In this document: one piece after another, positions 1 to 13,218 of the stretch | Position numbering within the stretch: position 1 is the first letter of the stretch | How the letters are laid out: every line of letters starts with the position of its first letter | The notes under the pieces: generated by a model | Databases searched by the model: none | What the model saw: only the letters and a program-made list of their open reading frames with translations | What the model was told of the DNA's origin: nothing | Source: Dromiciops gliroides | Taxonomy: Eukaryota > Chordata > Mammalia > Microbiotheria > Microbiotheriidae | Assembly: GCF_019393635.1 (NCBI RefSeq) | Contig: NC_057863.1 | Span: 643,533,306 to 643,597,305 of the forward strand | Length of the DNA stretch: 64,000 nucleotides | Reading direction: 5' to 3' | Made by a program: the position numbers and the translations under genes

Positions 1-2875
1 TACAGAAGGTGCCCAAAGTGATGAACACAGACCAAAATCAACGAAAACCAGATGGAATATCAGGAACGCTCACTGGCTGTGCTCAGCTGTCAGGGCTCAC
101 TTTGCCCACTTCACTCTGCTGCTGATAATCGGCTTCTAAATCCTGAGGATCCTAAAGTTTTAAAATAAGCACATAACATTACCCTGCAAGTGCAGCCTTT
201 ATTTGTACGTCAGTCAATTACCATTAAGTTCCTATTATGCACAAAGTCCTGTTCTTAGCATCTGTTCCCTGCCCTCATTGTACTGAGAGGGAGGAGACAG
301 AGGATGTGTAGAACAACGCCTATGTAACGAAGCATAATCTAAAGGGTGAGTGCAACAGGAGGCAAAGTAGAGAACTGAAGTCCTCAGGGGAAATTGGAAG
401 ATGGAGGAAAGAAACATTTTCACATGGGTCCTCTTAGAGCACATCTTGGACAACTGTTTCCTTTTCTGGATAAGGAAACTGAGGCCAAGAAAGGTTCAAT
501 CCAGGGAATAAGTGGCTATTGCCACACAGCTGTCTGCTGACCCCCAAAACTGCATTGTTGTTATACTGTCCCTGGGATGAGCCTGGAAGGAACAGGACTG
601 TGAGAGGCAGAACCGTGAAGGGAGAAAGAACAGCTGGTAACCCCGGGTGGCTAGATCCTAATGAACCATGGGGTTGAATGTGAAACAAGGCTGGAAAGAA
701 AAGTCTGAGCCACACTATGGTGGGTCTTAAAAGCAATGGATCTAGAGGCAGAAGGGAGCTGATGCAATTGCCTGAGCAGGGCAGGAACAAGGTCAGACTT
801 CTGCCTTAGGAAGATTTTGTTAACTGTGTAAAGATCCCATTGCCGAGGGGCTGCAGAAGACACGCAGCGTCTACATTAATAACACTGGCTGACATGGAGA
901 GAATGCTGAGGAGCAGGAAGGAAAGGGCCCCGGATTTCAAGTTGGGGGAAGCAAGGCTCAAGCGCCCATTTCAGCTAGCTGTGCAACTATGGGCAAATCA
1001 CCATCTCTGTGGAGTTTCCTTGTCTGTACAATAGGAATCCGCACCTCAAAATGACATCGAGAAAGTACTTTGTAAATCTTAAAAGTCTTATATATCTAAG
1101 TGCTTTCAAGTTTTTGGATTGATTTCTATACACAGATCTCATTTGAGCTTCCTAACAGCTCTGTGAGATGGGAAACCCTACTGGTATTTTCATTGCCACT
1201 GAAGCTTAAAGAGATAAGGGCCTTAGCTAAGGCCACAGTTGGTGGCAATGACTCCACATTGGGGGGGGGGATATGAAGCTGGGGTGAAGGAAGGACTGCT
1301 CAAAGATGTGAGAGAGAAAAGTTAAAGACAACTCTTTTTGAGCTGGAGTGGTTGGGATTAATGGTGGAGCCAGAGACAGGAAAAATGTCAAAATTCTAAT
1401 AGAAGAAATAGGAAAATGGTATCAAACTTACTCTTAACGCTGCATGTGGCCCACCCACCCTCATCATTAAGTAACCTCCTTGACGCTAACAGCAGACCAA
1501 ACGACAGCCACAGTGAGAGTCACGTTGGTGGGTGGTTTACAAAGTGGCTTCCCCACAATAACCTTGAGATCGATGGCACAAGTATTATTCTCATACAGGC
1601 AGTTCTCACCTTATGTAGAGTCACATTATACAAACTGAAAGAAATCTGTATTCCAAAAAGACACCGGTGCTGACTTTACTATACAGAGCTGTGCTTTCAC
1701 AGTTCCTGCCCCTCAGCTTGGCACTGTCTCCCATGTCCCACCCCTCCCCCCCCCCCCAAATATCCTGGAAAAACAAAATCCTCCAAGTGAAAGCATAACA
1801 GACGCCAGAGGAACCCTGCTGGCCAGATCAGGGGCCTGGCTTGAGACCTTTGCCCCCTACCCGAGCCCAAGGCCTGTATAAAGAAGTCAGATCCAGGAGC
1901 TCCACCCCAACATGTTCTTTTCTGTTCTGGCCCAGCCTCCCGTGTGTTCCTCCTCCAGCTCCCTCTCATCTGTCCTTGATCATATGACTCCTCCATGCTC
2001 TGGTGGAGGTCTGAGGGCAGAACTATCAGTATATTCCCGCTGAGGAAGTTAAAAGGTTAAGTGACTTCGAGTTGCATGGCAAGTAGGAGCCTCGGCCCTC
2101 CAACTCAAGCTCCAGGCCCTTTTCCATGAGGACCCACATTCCATGGCTAAGGCCAGGAGGGGAGAAGGAAAAACAGCAGCCGGGTCAGAAGAGATTCAAG
2201 CCAGAGCCATCATAAACCGGGGTTCTCTGAACCGAAGGGACTTTTCCTCTTGTAAAACTACGAGTTGAGAAGGTCAGATTTCAAGGAAGCAAGGCTTCTC
2301 AGCATCAGCCAAGCCAGCCTTCACAGGGACTCATTCCTCAATCCGCCCACACCCACCAATAAGGGTCAAAACCCTACCCCACACACCCAATACCACAAAG
2401 TAGATTCTAAAAGCCCTGAGAAGCAGGAACAATCAATGTTCACACCGATGTCTTCTGCTAATCAAAAGTATGACTAAAAAATACTGTCTCTGGCCTGTCC
2501 CAGATCCTCATGCAGACTGAGAAAGGAGGTGGTTTGCGGTCACCTGGCCAGGGAGCCAGATGGGTGACCATCTTCTTACAGTACTAAAGAAGCATGTTTG
2601 CTTTTAGGAACCAGGATTTAAAACCATGCGCTCCACTGGGGAGATGGATGCAAAGCTCACAATACTGGCAGCAAGCTCTTTAAGCATAAACTATTCATTA
2701 ATTCTGAAACAGACTGGTCACCGGTGATTGTATCACACAAAACAGGTTCCACAAGTTCTGAAATCCAGAGAGCTTTAATCTAAGAAAACCAGCACATGAC
2801 AGCTGAAGGACTGGAAATAACCTTAATAGAAGGGCACTGAAGTTTTAGGTTCAAACACACAACCAGTCTTGTTCA

Positions 2876-3189
2876 AGCAGCTAGACGGCACAGTGGATAA
2901 AGCACTGGCCCTCAAATCAGGAGGACCTGAATTCAAGTCTCACCTCAAACACTAATTGTGTGACTGACCCTGGGCAAGTCACTTAACCTCAATTGCCCTA
3001 AACTTCCAGGGTCATCTCCAGTCATCCTGACATATATACATCTAGTCACTGGACCCAGATGGCTCTGGAAGAGAGAGAGACTGCTGACTTTGCACAGCCC
3101 TCCCTCACTTAAATCCAATTCAGTGCAAGTCATGACATCATCTCCCGATGCCATGGTCCTCTTAAAGAATGAAGGACAAACAACAACAG
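2876..3189 (+). repeat. Marsupial CORE-SINE, long form with RTE-like tail
   Basis: tRNA-like head (box A GTGGATAAAGCACTGG, box B GAATTCAAGTC), core (GTGTGAC..CTGGGCAAGTCACTTAACC), then about 170 bp ending GAAGGACAAACAACAAC, a tail like that of an RTE-type LINE. Confidence 0.85.
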
Positions 3190-3401
3190 CACCTTTTAAA
3201 AAATCTAAGACAGTTCTCACATTATCAGCAGTGCCCCAGGAGTCCTCTGCTCTAGGCACTGACCCAACTCCAGCTTCAGGAGCTGCAGGGCCCCTGGGAG
3301 AGGAGGGGAAGGAAGGTCTGCAGAACTTTTCATTTGTCTGTTTACTCTAACTGAGAACTGACTTGTAGGTGGTCCTTCAGTGTCAGGATAAGTTTATTTT
3401 T

Positions 3402-3536
3402 GTTTGTTTGTTTTTTCTTTTTGTGGGGCAATGAGGGTTAAGTGTAAGTGTCAAGTGTCTGAGGCCAATTTGAACTCAGGTCCTCCTGAATCCAGGGCTG
3501 GTGCTTTATCCACTTCGCCACCTAGCTGCCCCTCAA
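3402..3536 (-). repeat. Marsupial CORE-SINE, short form
   Basis: Full tRNA-like head and core, T-rich left end. Target-site duplication GATAAGTTTATTTTT at 3387-3401 and 3537-3551. Confidence 0.9.
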
Positions 3537-4429
3537 GATAAGTTTATTTTTAAAACAAGTTAGAAAAACAGAACCCTGCCATGATCCTGGCCTTGATAAA
3601 CACTTCTTTTTCCCACCCTGGCTGCTCCAAACTGGAAGGCATTTGGATTTCAAGTCTCTGTTTACAAAAGCAGGGGATTCTCTGCCCTGAAGTGCATCTT
3701 GCCACAGTTTCATAGCTCCTTTCCAAACTCACAAAAGTGCTGTCATCCCTCTAGGGAACCAGGCTGAGTCGGCTGGACACGCCCCAAAGCCCACTTAGAA
3801 TAGATGCCAGCTGTCCCAAATGCTGACAGACCTGACACCAACACTGAGTAATGCTGACTTCAAAGACACACACCCCTTGAGCTTTTTAGGGGGTAAAGTG
3901 TTCAATCAAACACATCTTAATTCCAGTGGCTTGTACTGAGACGAATCACCCTGAAGCAAAGACATCTGCTTGCTCCCTTTACCACCATTCTTGGATTCAA
4001 GCTTTTTTCCCTCTGGAGTTGCTGTACAGACAACATTTTGCAAACACTAACTTAAATGGACAGACTTCATTTTATTATTCTCTCTTCAAAGTAGGGGTTG
4101 GAGTATATCACTAAGGTCCCTCTCAGCTTTAAGTCAGGTGACTGGATTTTCCAAGCCATTAGCAGAGGTCATTTAAACAGCTGCAAGCCAGGCTGCTACT
4201 CATTTTACTCGGTTTATTCCGTAGTGAAAGGACAACTTTTACTGTGCCAACAAACTTTTGCATTTCCCCACACTCCGAAGATGAAAATTCAGGGTGCTCG
4301 GGAAAATGTTTGTGCTTCTGATACATGCTAACTGCCCCCTTACCTCCTCAATTCTATTGAGGGCACATCTTTTCCAGTAACCCAAGTGCACACAACCTGA
4401 GAATCCTTCACTGTTCCTCATCGCCAATC

Positions 4430-4745
4430 AGTGGCCAAATCTACTACGACAACCACATCTCCTTCTGTTCATTTGCAGGCAAAACTTTATACAATCTGGC
4501 TCCAGGTGACCTTGGGGGAGGGGGGGGGGCCCCGGCAGTCTCCACCAAGTGACCAGAACTCAGCACTAAATCCCTTTCCTAAGCTTCCCTTCTAGGCTCA
4601 ACTCAGGTGTCATTTCCTATGGGATTCCCCTCCTTGCTGCTGCTCTCTCCATCCTCACTTCACATGTTTATCTCTAATATGCTCAGCATATGGTACTGGG
4701 CCGTGGCAGGCACTTATTAAGTGCTTATCGAATGAAAGAATCTGT
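4430..4745 (+). repeat. L2/CR1-type LINE fragment
   Basis: Diverged L2-like 3' region ending GTGGCAGGCACTTATTAAGTGCTTATCGAATGAA. Confidence 0.6.
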
Positions 4746-4973
4746 GTAACCCTTGTACCTCACTCTCTACCCCTCCTACTGACACTCCAAGAGGGAAAGA
4801 ACTGGTTTTCATTGTATTTCAACCCACAAGCCCTAGCAGTCAATCGACCAACCAACCTTCCTTAAGTCCTTTCTTACTGTGACCAAAGATCTGGGTTAGT
4901 TGTAGGGATATGGAAAAAAGGCAAAAGTGGTCCCTGCCTCCAAGGAGCTCACCTGCTAATGGGGAGACAATTT

Positions 4974-5139
4974 TTGTTGTTGTTGTTGTTGTTGTTTTTG
5001 TTTTGTGAGGCAATTGGGGTTAAGTGACTTGCCCAGGGTCACACAGCTAGTAAGTGTCAAGTGTCTGAGGCTGGATTTGAACTCAGGTCCTTCTGAATCC
5101 AGGGCTGGCGCTCTATCCACTGCGCCACCTAGCTGCCCT
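4974..5139 (-). repeat. Marsupial CORE-SINE, short form
   Basis: Complete copy with a (TTG)n-rich tail; target-site duplication GAGACAATTT at 4964-4973 and 5140-5149. Confidence 0.92.
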
Positions 5140-5759
5140 GAGACAATTTGCAAATACCCAAACAGTGAGTACAGAAAGGCCTCTGAAAGAGGAAGGCTCT
5201 AGCAGATGGTGCACCAAGAAAGGCCTCCCAAAACCTGTGGAATTTGAGCTCCTTCTAGAAGGAAGCCAGGGAACTGCGCAGTGCCTTTCGAATAGCAGGC
5301 TTTTAATAAGTGTGGGTGGAATCCTTAAAGCACAGTTTTCCAGATAATACAATCTACCGATCATTTATTTAGCATTTGCTAGCTGTGCTAAAAAGACATG
5401 GCCCTTTCCTGAAGGAGCCTCCGGACACACCTAACTACAATACCTAGAGCAGAGGTACAAAGTACTAGGAGACAGTCAAGGAGGCAATAATCACCTGTCA
5501 GCTTGGGGAGGAGGCCACTTAAAGGCTGGGAAGGGTTTCAAAAGGCAAAAACAAACAAACAAACCCAGCTGGGTGACTAGGAGGCAGTGGGAACAGGATG
5601 TAACTGGGCAGAGAAGGCCAGTTTGGCTGAAGAACAGATGGCACACAAAGTGTGGCAGTGTAAGACAAGGCTCGAGAAGTCAGCAGGAAGCAGCCTGAAG
5701 ACCACGAATGCATGTGAGGCTAGGATGTGAAAGAGACGGGATCAGAGGTGTGCTTCATC

Positions 5760-6155
5760 ATACAGATCATCTCCCCTAAATCCAGCTGTCTCAGGGCTCT
5801 CTTCTCTATGCTCCCTACTTTCTCCCTCATTGTTCCATGAACAAGACACTCCAGATCTGGGGTTCAGGCATTTTCTCTGGCTGTCCCCACACTTGGAATG
5901 CTCTCTCCCTGCTCATTTTCATTGTTCCTGGCTTCAAGTCTCAACTCAAATCCCCCCTAATCCCTCTTAATTCTTGTGACTTCCCTCTGAAAATGATTTT
6001 CTATTTCATCTGTCAATAGCTTGGTTATACATACTGGTTTGCATGTTGTCTCCCCTATTAGACTGTGAGATACTCTTGCCTTCTTTGTATCCCCAGCACT
6101 TGGCACAGAGCCTGGCACATAGTAGGTACTTACTAAATGCTTACTGACTGACTCC
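5760..6155 (+). repeat. L2/CR1-type LINE 3' end
   Basis: Carries the standard L2 3' wording: GTATCCCCAGCACTTGGCAC, then AGTAGGTACTTACTAAATGC. Confidence 0.75.
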
Positions 6156-6179
6156 TTCCCAAGCTTCCCTACACTTGTG

Positions 6180-6811
6180 TGTTTTGAAATTAAATTGCTA
6201 TTGCTATTGGGGTAAGTATATATTAATTTATCAGTATTATACCAGTAAAGATAGGGAAAAGCAGGGAGACAGCTTCAGCATGTAGTGTGAGCAGGAGAAA
6301 AGCCCCAAAAGCCCCAAGCTATCAAGACATCTGGTCAAGGAGACTGGAGAGCTCGAGAAAGACAGAGACTGCGTGGTGTCAGAGAACCAAGAAAAGCTCA
6401 GCTGTCCAGGAAGCCCTAGAAGACTCAGAATCCCTTTAGTGAGATCTTCCAAGTGCTTTTTTATCCTCTTATGACAGAGGTGGGTTACATTGGTCAAAGC
6501 TAATTTGTTAGTATTGTTCAATTCCATTGGTTGACATGACTTAAAGGTGGTCTACATTAAAATGAACTCTTAGAGATGACATTAGGGAAAAGAATGCCAA
6601 AAAACCCTTGCTTAGGGCAGTCCATTACCTAGGTGTGGTTTAATCTCATCAGTCCTTCAACAGATGTACACAAATCTATCTCCATTCCTTTTGTTCCCTT
6701 GGGTTTGTCCCAGAAGTTTCTCAAGACCTCAACTTGAGGGGGGGGGGGTGTTTAAGGACTGAGAAAGTGTTCTCTGGGTCCCCCCAAGAAATCCATTATT
6801 TTCTCACATCA
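6180..6811 (-). mobile_element. Solo LTR fossil A
   Basis: Endogenous-retrovirus LTR read on the minus strand: begins TGATGTGAG at 6811, with a CCAAT-box and TATA-like promoter region, then an R/U5-like part. The right-hand end is clear, the left end approximate. No internal viral genes alongside. Class not determined; heavily diverged, so old. Confidence 0.55.
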
Positions 6812-6829
6812 GGCTCACAACCTTGATGT

Positions 6830-7334
6830 GATCCTTACTTTCTCTGCCTCATTCCACATATCCAATCAGCTGTTTGTCACTTTTACCTCTAAAACTCTGG
6901 AATCTGTCCCTTTAATTCACTTGATCACATCCTCAATACCAGGCCCCTGTCGGCTCTCACTTGGATGACTGAAATAGCCACCTAGTCTGTCTCTCAGCTT
7001 CAAATATCTCCCCTCTCCAGCCCATCTTCCTCACTGATGACAAATTATTTTTCCTAAAGCCTAGTGGGCCCTTTCCACTACCTCAACTTTGGCCCTTCAG
7101 GCATTTTACTAGAGGGACCCAGCCTACCTTTCCAGCTGTAATCTACACATGACATTCATCTTCTTGCACTCTGCAACTCACCCCAACTGTCCTTCCTTCT
7201 GCTCTTCCAGCAGAACACTCTTTCCCTCCCCCAAGCCTCTATCTCCGGCCTCTCCGTGCCTGGAATCTCCCTTCTCACCTCTTAACTCATAGGATTTCTT
7301 GTTTCCTTCACAAATGTCAATAGGTACATGAAGC
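6830..7334 (+). repeat. L2/CR1-type LINE, left part
   Basis: L2-like body (GGATGACTGAAATAGCCACC etc). It continues at 7839-8075, the two parts being split by LTR fossil B. Confidence 0.7.
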
Positions 7335-7838
7335 TGTCGTGGGGGAAAAGGTCCCCACCTTAGATATTCCTCAGTGAAGAATTACTCTCACACACCATTC
7401 AATTAGGATTAAAATGGTCTTTAATTTGGTACTAGAGAAAGTGATCCAGGGGTAAATCAAAGACTTTACCCCTGGGGAGGGGGGCTCAGAAACACTCTCC
7501 TCCCAGAACAGAAGGCAAAAGCTTTTATAGGGGATAGATGGGGTGTCCACCTGAAAATGGAAAGTTCCTTTTTGGGGTGGGGTGAAGAAAGCCTGGATGC
7601 CTGTCATATTCCTGAGTTGAGTGGGATTTTTGAAATAATGGTCCTGACCTTAGGGGTTATCTGTCTCCTAGCTCCTGTCAGGTCACAGCCATGCCTAACT
7701 GGCTTTGCTGCTGTAGAATTTTATCTCCCCTTACTCACTATGTCGGAGCTGTTACCTAGTCATCTTTGGTTTTGCTTCTCACAGGAGAAACTTCTTCTAA
7801 TGTATCCTAAGTCCCATGTCAAGGCCTTTCCTTATTCC
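7335..7838 (-). mobile_element. Solo LTR fossil B inserted in an L2
   Basis: LTR with TATA-like box and AATAAA-like region on the minus strand; the same family as the half LTR at 26196-26469. A 6-bp target-site duplication TGAAGC (7329-7334, 7839-7844) flanks it, inside an L2 element. No coding part. Moderately old. Confidence 0.65.
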
Positions 7839-7857
7839 TGAAGCTGCTAGTCTTTCA

Positions 7858-7914
<57 letters not shown>

Positions 7915-8075
7915 CCTTCTACTTATTTGGTAAATGTCTTGTATGTATTTATTTTTATATGGATCTGTTGTCTTCCCCAATAAAACTTAAGCTCCTTGAG
8001 GGTAGGGGTTATTTAATTTTGGTTTTATATCCCCTGTGCCAACACAAGGCAGGCACTGAATTTATTGACTGATAC
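7839..8075 (+). repeat. L2/CR1-type LINE, right part
   Basis: Continuation of the L2 at 6830-7334, interrupted internally by an (AC)n run; ends with TTAAGCTCCTTGAGGG and CACTGAATTTATTGAC. Confidence 0.65.
7860..7912. repeat. (AC)n microsatellite
   Basis: About 26 uninterrupted AC repeats. Confidence 0.95.
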
Positions 8076-8459
8076 AAAGAAGGTGCTCTGCTAGGCGCTT
8101 TCAGGAAGCTAGTAAAAGCCATTCTTTGCCTCAAGAAACTTAATGGTCCAGTTGGGGAAGTAAAACTAGAAACACTTCAAAGAACAATCTGAGACAATAT
8201 AATTAAGTCCTAAATTGTGTGGGTAGCTACTGGAGATCCAAGAAGAGAGAAGAGAAGGTAGGAGGCAAAGGCACAGCCAGGTCTGTGAATTGGATATGGG
8301 CATGAGGAGATCTGATTGTGAGGCCAGTGAGGGATTTTGTGGGAAAAGAAGAAGAAATGGGAAATAAAGTTAGAGCTGGATAATGGAATGGAGGGCATGG
8401 AAAGCCAAGCAGAAAGTCAGATGGCAGCAGGATAAAGGGAAGTCCAGGTGAAATAGGAA

Positions 8460-8870
8460 AGCTGCCCTTAATTTTTGGCATTTATTAAGCACTCTACGTG
8501 TCAGCCCATATGCTAAGTGCTGGGGAGGATGAAAATTCAATGAAAAGCAAATCAGTCCCTACCCTCAAGGAGCTCACTTCTAAAAGACAAGAGGCAAATA
8601 TGAATGTAAATAAGTTCATACAAGAGTCTTACAGAGTAGATGAAAGGCAACCATAGAGAACCTTCTAGAAACTTGGGGGGAGGGAGGGGAACCTAGGAGG
8701 TCCTCCCGGAGAAACTAGAGATTTTAAAAGGCAGAGCCAAGAAGGGAGTAGCAGGGGTGTGCAATACAGCATGGATTAGAGCGAAGATACCAATTTGAAG
8801 AAAATCTTTCTAGTAGGAAGACTGGGTGAGAAAGATAAGGTAACAAAAATCAAGAGGGCTAAAATGACTG
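8460..8870 (-). repeat. Ancient LINE remnant (L2/L3-like)
   Basis: Diverged phrases such as TTATTAAGCACT, GCTAAGTGCTGGGG and CCCTCAAGGAGCTCAC, recurring elsewhere (4835-4955, 32720-32830, 36530-36600). Confidence 0.5.
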
Positions 8871-9163
8871 GCTATATATGGGGCAAGATACAAGACCCCA
8901 CCCCCTTCCCAGACTTTTATCCAAACTACCTATTCTCCCCTGTTGCTCAACCACGTAATATCTATCATTAGGTGTCTATCACTGCACAAAGATGATGCTG
9001 GGAACTATATAGAATGGTTCCGATACTTTGCTGATTCAGACTTTAAATATTCTTCTCCCCATTAATGAAGAAAAAAATCCTTAAAGCCATGAAGGAAGTC
9101 CTTGGATACCTGACGCTCACTGCTGCTAGGAGCTGACAATTTGACCAGCCTGCCCTCATTTCT

Positions 9164-9312
9164 TTTTTTTTTTTTTTGTGAGGCAATTGGGGCTAAGTGA
9201 CTTGCCCAGGGTCACACAGCCAGCAAGTGTTAAGTGTCTGAGGCCAGATTTGAACTCAGGTCCTACTGAATCCAGGGCTGGTGCTGTATCCACTGTGCCA
9301 CTTAGCTGCCCC
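9164..9312 (-). repeat. Marsupial CORE-SINE, short form
   Basis: Complete copy with 5' poly(T); 14-bp target-site duplication CTGCCCTCATTTCT at 9150-9163 and 9313-9326. Confidence 0.93.
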
Positions 9313-12300
9313 CTGCCCTCATTTCTAATACAATTATCCATGTGAAATTCCAAAGCTATAATTTGCTTTATTCTTCAATCCTGTTTCAAGATTAACTCAG
9401 AATCCTATTGGGCAAGTACACTTCCTCTTCTAGGTCTGGTAGTCATCATTATTACAGTAAGCAGGCAGGTCAGAAACGTTCCAAATAACTTAAGATTTTT
9501 ATAGGAAAAAGAAGAGCATTTGTGATGACAAACCAAACTTGAATTATAAAGATCATTAATCCTCAGCAGATGTAAACTATTTTACCAAAGTCAGAAAAAT
9601 CTCTGCTTACTTCAATATTGTATTTTTAAAAACATTTTCTATCATCTCAAGTATGAACATCCCTGAAATAGAACTGGAAAGCCTGCCTTTCATCTTCTAC
9701 AGCCACTGTCCCCAAAACAAACTAAATAACCTGCTGAGAAACTGGGCCCTGTTCTTTAAAGACAAAGTTTTAATTTATTCCTATTAGAGAAATGCCAAAC
9801 ACTATTTGCTGGACCACATTTAAAATAACTAGGACCTAAAATGTTAAACGTTGGTCAGCCAGGCCAATCCCCTTGTTTTACAGATGAAGAAAGTTGAGGC
9901 CCCAGAGTCATAAGAGGCAGTAATAAAACCCAGCCAGTGACTTATAACAGTGAGTGCTAAACCCCAGACTGCCTGACTCCTAATTCAGAGTTTTCCCCCA
10001 CTACATGATGCTGTTTTCAATCCCACCACCGAATGCTATTATCAAAAATACATTATGCATTAATTTCAAATATGTCAAGTGCAAGAATTGCTAATTCTAG
10101 TAAACTCAAAATTTCCCTAGTTCGGTAAATAGCACTGCAAGTCTTCAAAATTGGGACAGGCAGAACCCTGAAGAGTGAAATGTAAGCCTTATTTCACAAT
10201 CGAAATTTCCTGAGGCTGGGGGATATGGGGGAGGTGTCACCAGGGAGTCAGCATTCAGAGCCCCAAGAGGAGGTAGCTTCCAGGGAACAGCAAGGGACTT
10301 AATGAAGTCATTTTAGCTGGAGCCAGTAGGCAATCTCCAACTCTCGTGAATCATAAGTGATTCAATTCCTTATTTGGCTAAGCACTAGAACTCACTCCAC
10401 CTTCAGCAGGGGACAATTCCAAACAAAGGCTAATAACTAACTTGCTTACCAGGAGCGTGGAAGAGTAAGTACCGTCAATCCTATTCTAGGACTACCGATT
10501 GTTCTGCACTACTACAGACCTCAAGGACAGGTGAAAAACAAGGAGCACGTCAGGAAAGTGGGAAGGAAAAAGAAAAGCTCTGCTTTCGACATCACAAGCT
10601 GAAAGGTTATTCTAAAAATGGTCCTAAACAAGTCAGAAAGGAATGTTTCTGGTGGAAAAGAGCCAGATATCCATCCAGACACTTCTGGCAGCTTCAAAAG
10701 AAAGCAAAAGAACTCTGTTCTGTGGGGACTTCGTCACAGTCTCAAAACTACGTGTTTCCCAAATCCACAAGAGACAACTTAAGTGATTTCAAAATGGCAG
10801 ATGTAGCAACCTTTGTGAAACCTCCAGTTTCCTCTGTGAAAGGGCTGCATTATTATTACCTCAAACACAACAACTAAGCTTTCTTCAACATCAAACATAT
10901 TGCTTTAATACAGCAAAGCTAAGTTTCCATACTAGTTTTCTCCTAAACACTCCCCCAAACCCAGCTGACAAATAATTACCTAAATTCCGATCAACCGATT
11001 CCAAAGAGCACCAGACAAATTTTTTTTAAAGTGTAAATTTTGAGTGCAGAATATGGGTATACAATAACCAAGCAGGGAATCATACAAATGATATAGAAAA
11101 AGGAACAATGATCTTGAAACCAGAACTGCTCCCGGCAATGACGTTACTCTCCCTCTGGGCCAGTTTCGGGTAGGCCTACATGACCTGTACAGTGCTTTCA
11201 AGTTCAAAGAGTCTAAAATGCTATTCCTTATATCATCCTTATTGTATAAACTGTTGAAAAGTTCACTCTCTCAAAGCTCAGGAGAAATCATTAAATAAAT
11301 CAGATCGGCCCTTAAAAAAGGTGTCTAGTCTTAATTCTTCAGTTGACAGATGGAGAAACTAGAGTACACGGGTGAAGTGACATGTCAATGTCAACTAAAA
11401 ACAGATTCCAAATCCCCCGCCACCTTATTAACCTGGGGCTCCTTGGTGCTTTTTACTTTACTAAAGCCTTCCACTGGATTCAATTACCAAAAAGAAAATA
11501 AGCCTCTTGGGCAATTCACTATAAACAGCAGGACACTCTGAAGGTTGGCTTGGAGGCCTGATTGGTGTTGTTAAGTTCTTGGCACATTCCACTAAAGAAT
11601 CAAAGAAAAGCCACATCTTTTTTTTTTCTTTAACACATGCTTGGTGTTAATGTCCAAGCTTGTAGATGAGGTGACTGGCTACCACAAGACCCAGGAAGCA
11701 AACACTCACTGTTCCTACCTGCTGTAGAGTTTCTCAGTCTCCAATTTGGAAAATGACAAATTCTTGGCCAGATTGCCTTTTGCTTATTATAATTAGGCAT
11801 TCCTGCAAAATTCCACTTTCCAATTTCTCTGTGGTCATAATTGAGCACATTATACATTTTTACATTTTCAACCTCTCCTTTCATCAATGTGACTCAGGTG
11901 CCTAATCCTTCTAGCCACCTCAGCACTGTCTTCTATGAGCTATTTTAGAAAGAGAAAACATGCCTATTTTCCTTCAAATCTCCAGGAAATTTTCGTTCTC
12001 TGATCCTGGAGAAAGGCTCATTATCTTTTTACTACCTTAGGTTATATCGCACTGAAATGTCCAAACAAACCTGACCTTAGATAAGAGACATTATGTTCAA
12101 CCAGCCTAAGAGTGAAATTCTTCTTTAAAAAGGTCAGCAGGTATGCACACATGATCTGCTATTGTACAACTTTTCATCTCACTAAGTTTGGGGGGGGGGG
12201 AAGGCGGGGAGTCTTGTTTGCTTGCTCAGGTTTTGGAACATGGCTGGCAGCCAAAACAGGTAGACCAAGTGTCAAGTTTCCAAATGACCAATGGCTACCT

Positions 12301-12819
12301 CTAGCCACCCCTATCTCATAGGGCCCAAAGGAAATCTGATAAGTGACACACACAGTTGGGGTTTGGGCAGGTAGAAACCAACTAACTATATACCACAGAA
12401 TGGTCGGTCACAAGATGAACAGGCTCTGGACCACATCGGTTCACCAATGATGTCTCAATGGAGAAAGCATTTCTCCACTCCCACAGACGGTGCTCGCTCG
12501 AGCCCATTTCTGGTCCCTGACCCTCATGAATCTTTCTAACCCTGCTTAATTACCCGGCTGTCCCCATCAACAATTCAGCCAAAATCCAAAGTCCTCTTGC
12601 CTGATCAACAGGCCTATTCCTGTCTTGGCAGTTCCTCCACACCACAGGGCTTTTATCTCCTTGAGCCTCCTTAAGCCCAATGTACGGGCACTTGCCTCAC
12701 TCAAAGACCAGCACGTCTGTCTGAAACCCCAAACTGGTCATTTAAGTTCAAATCCATCACGATACCACCCATAATCTCCACGAACACTGATGCAGTGCTT
12801 TTCTGATTTACGAGTCAAT

Positions 12820-12990
12820 TTACACCCATCTTCTCATTTAATCTTCACGACATCCCTGAGGTAGGGGCTACTTGTTCTCCCCATTTTCCAGATGGGGAAA
12901 CTGGGGCCGAGAGGTTAAATGACTTGCCCAGGGTCACACAGCTAGCGTCTGAGAGACAAAAAAATCAACTCAGGTCTTCCCGTCTGCAAG
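12820..12990 (-). repeat. MIR element
   Basis: Reverse MIR: CTCATTTAATCTTCACGACA, GGGGAAACTGGGGCCGAGAG, GGGTCACACAGCTAG. Confidence 0.75.
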
Positions 12991-13218
12991 CACAACCCTC
13001 ATCGCAAGTATTCTCTCGATCGCTCTCTCCCTCCCTCCCCCTTCCCTTCCCCCCTCCCCCTCTCCACCAGGCCTTTGTCCCTTCCTGCCCACAACCCCCT
13101 CCTCGGTTTTCCTCTCCTCAAGTCCCGGCTTCCTCCAGCGCCCGCCCCCCGGGCCCGCGTCCCCCTCTCCCTCTCCTCCCTCCATTCCCGACGGGCAGGG
13201 GCAGCCCCCGACCCCCAC

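Larger units (their letters stand above)
1..13218 (-). other. SPINT2: SPINT2 intron 1 (partial)
   Basis: Inferred intron between the SPINT2 leader exon and the unseen first Kunitz exon. It holds SINEs, L2 and MIR fragments and two solo LTR fossils (listed separately). The stretch 9330-12820 has few recognisable repeats (MIR-like pieces near 9870-9990 and 11330-11390) and no exon that I could recognise on either strand. 1250-2870 is similarly plain apart from MIR remnants. Confidence 0.65.

Noticed and set aside
5045-5153. Many recurring frames containing [20 protein letters not shown] across the window
   Set aside because: All are translations of the same reverse or forward CORE-SINE sequence, so not a protein family.
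7860-7912. Short regular repeats that might suggest a CRISPR-like array
   Set aside because: Simple dinucleotide microsatellite in a mammalian intron; no spacers.
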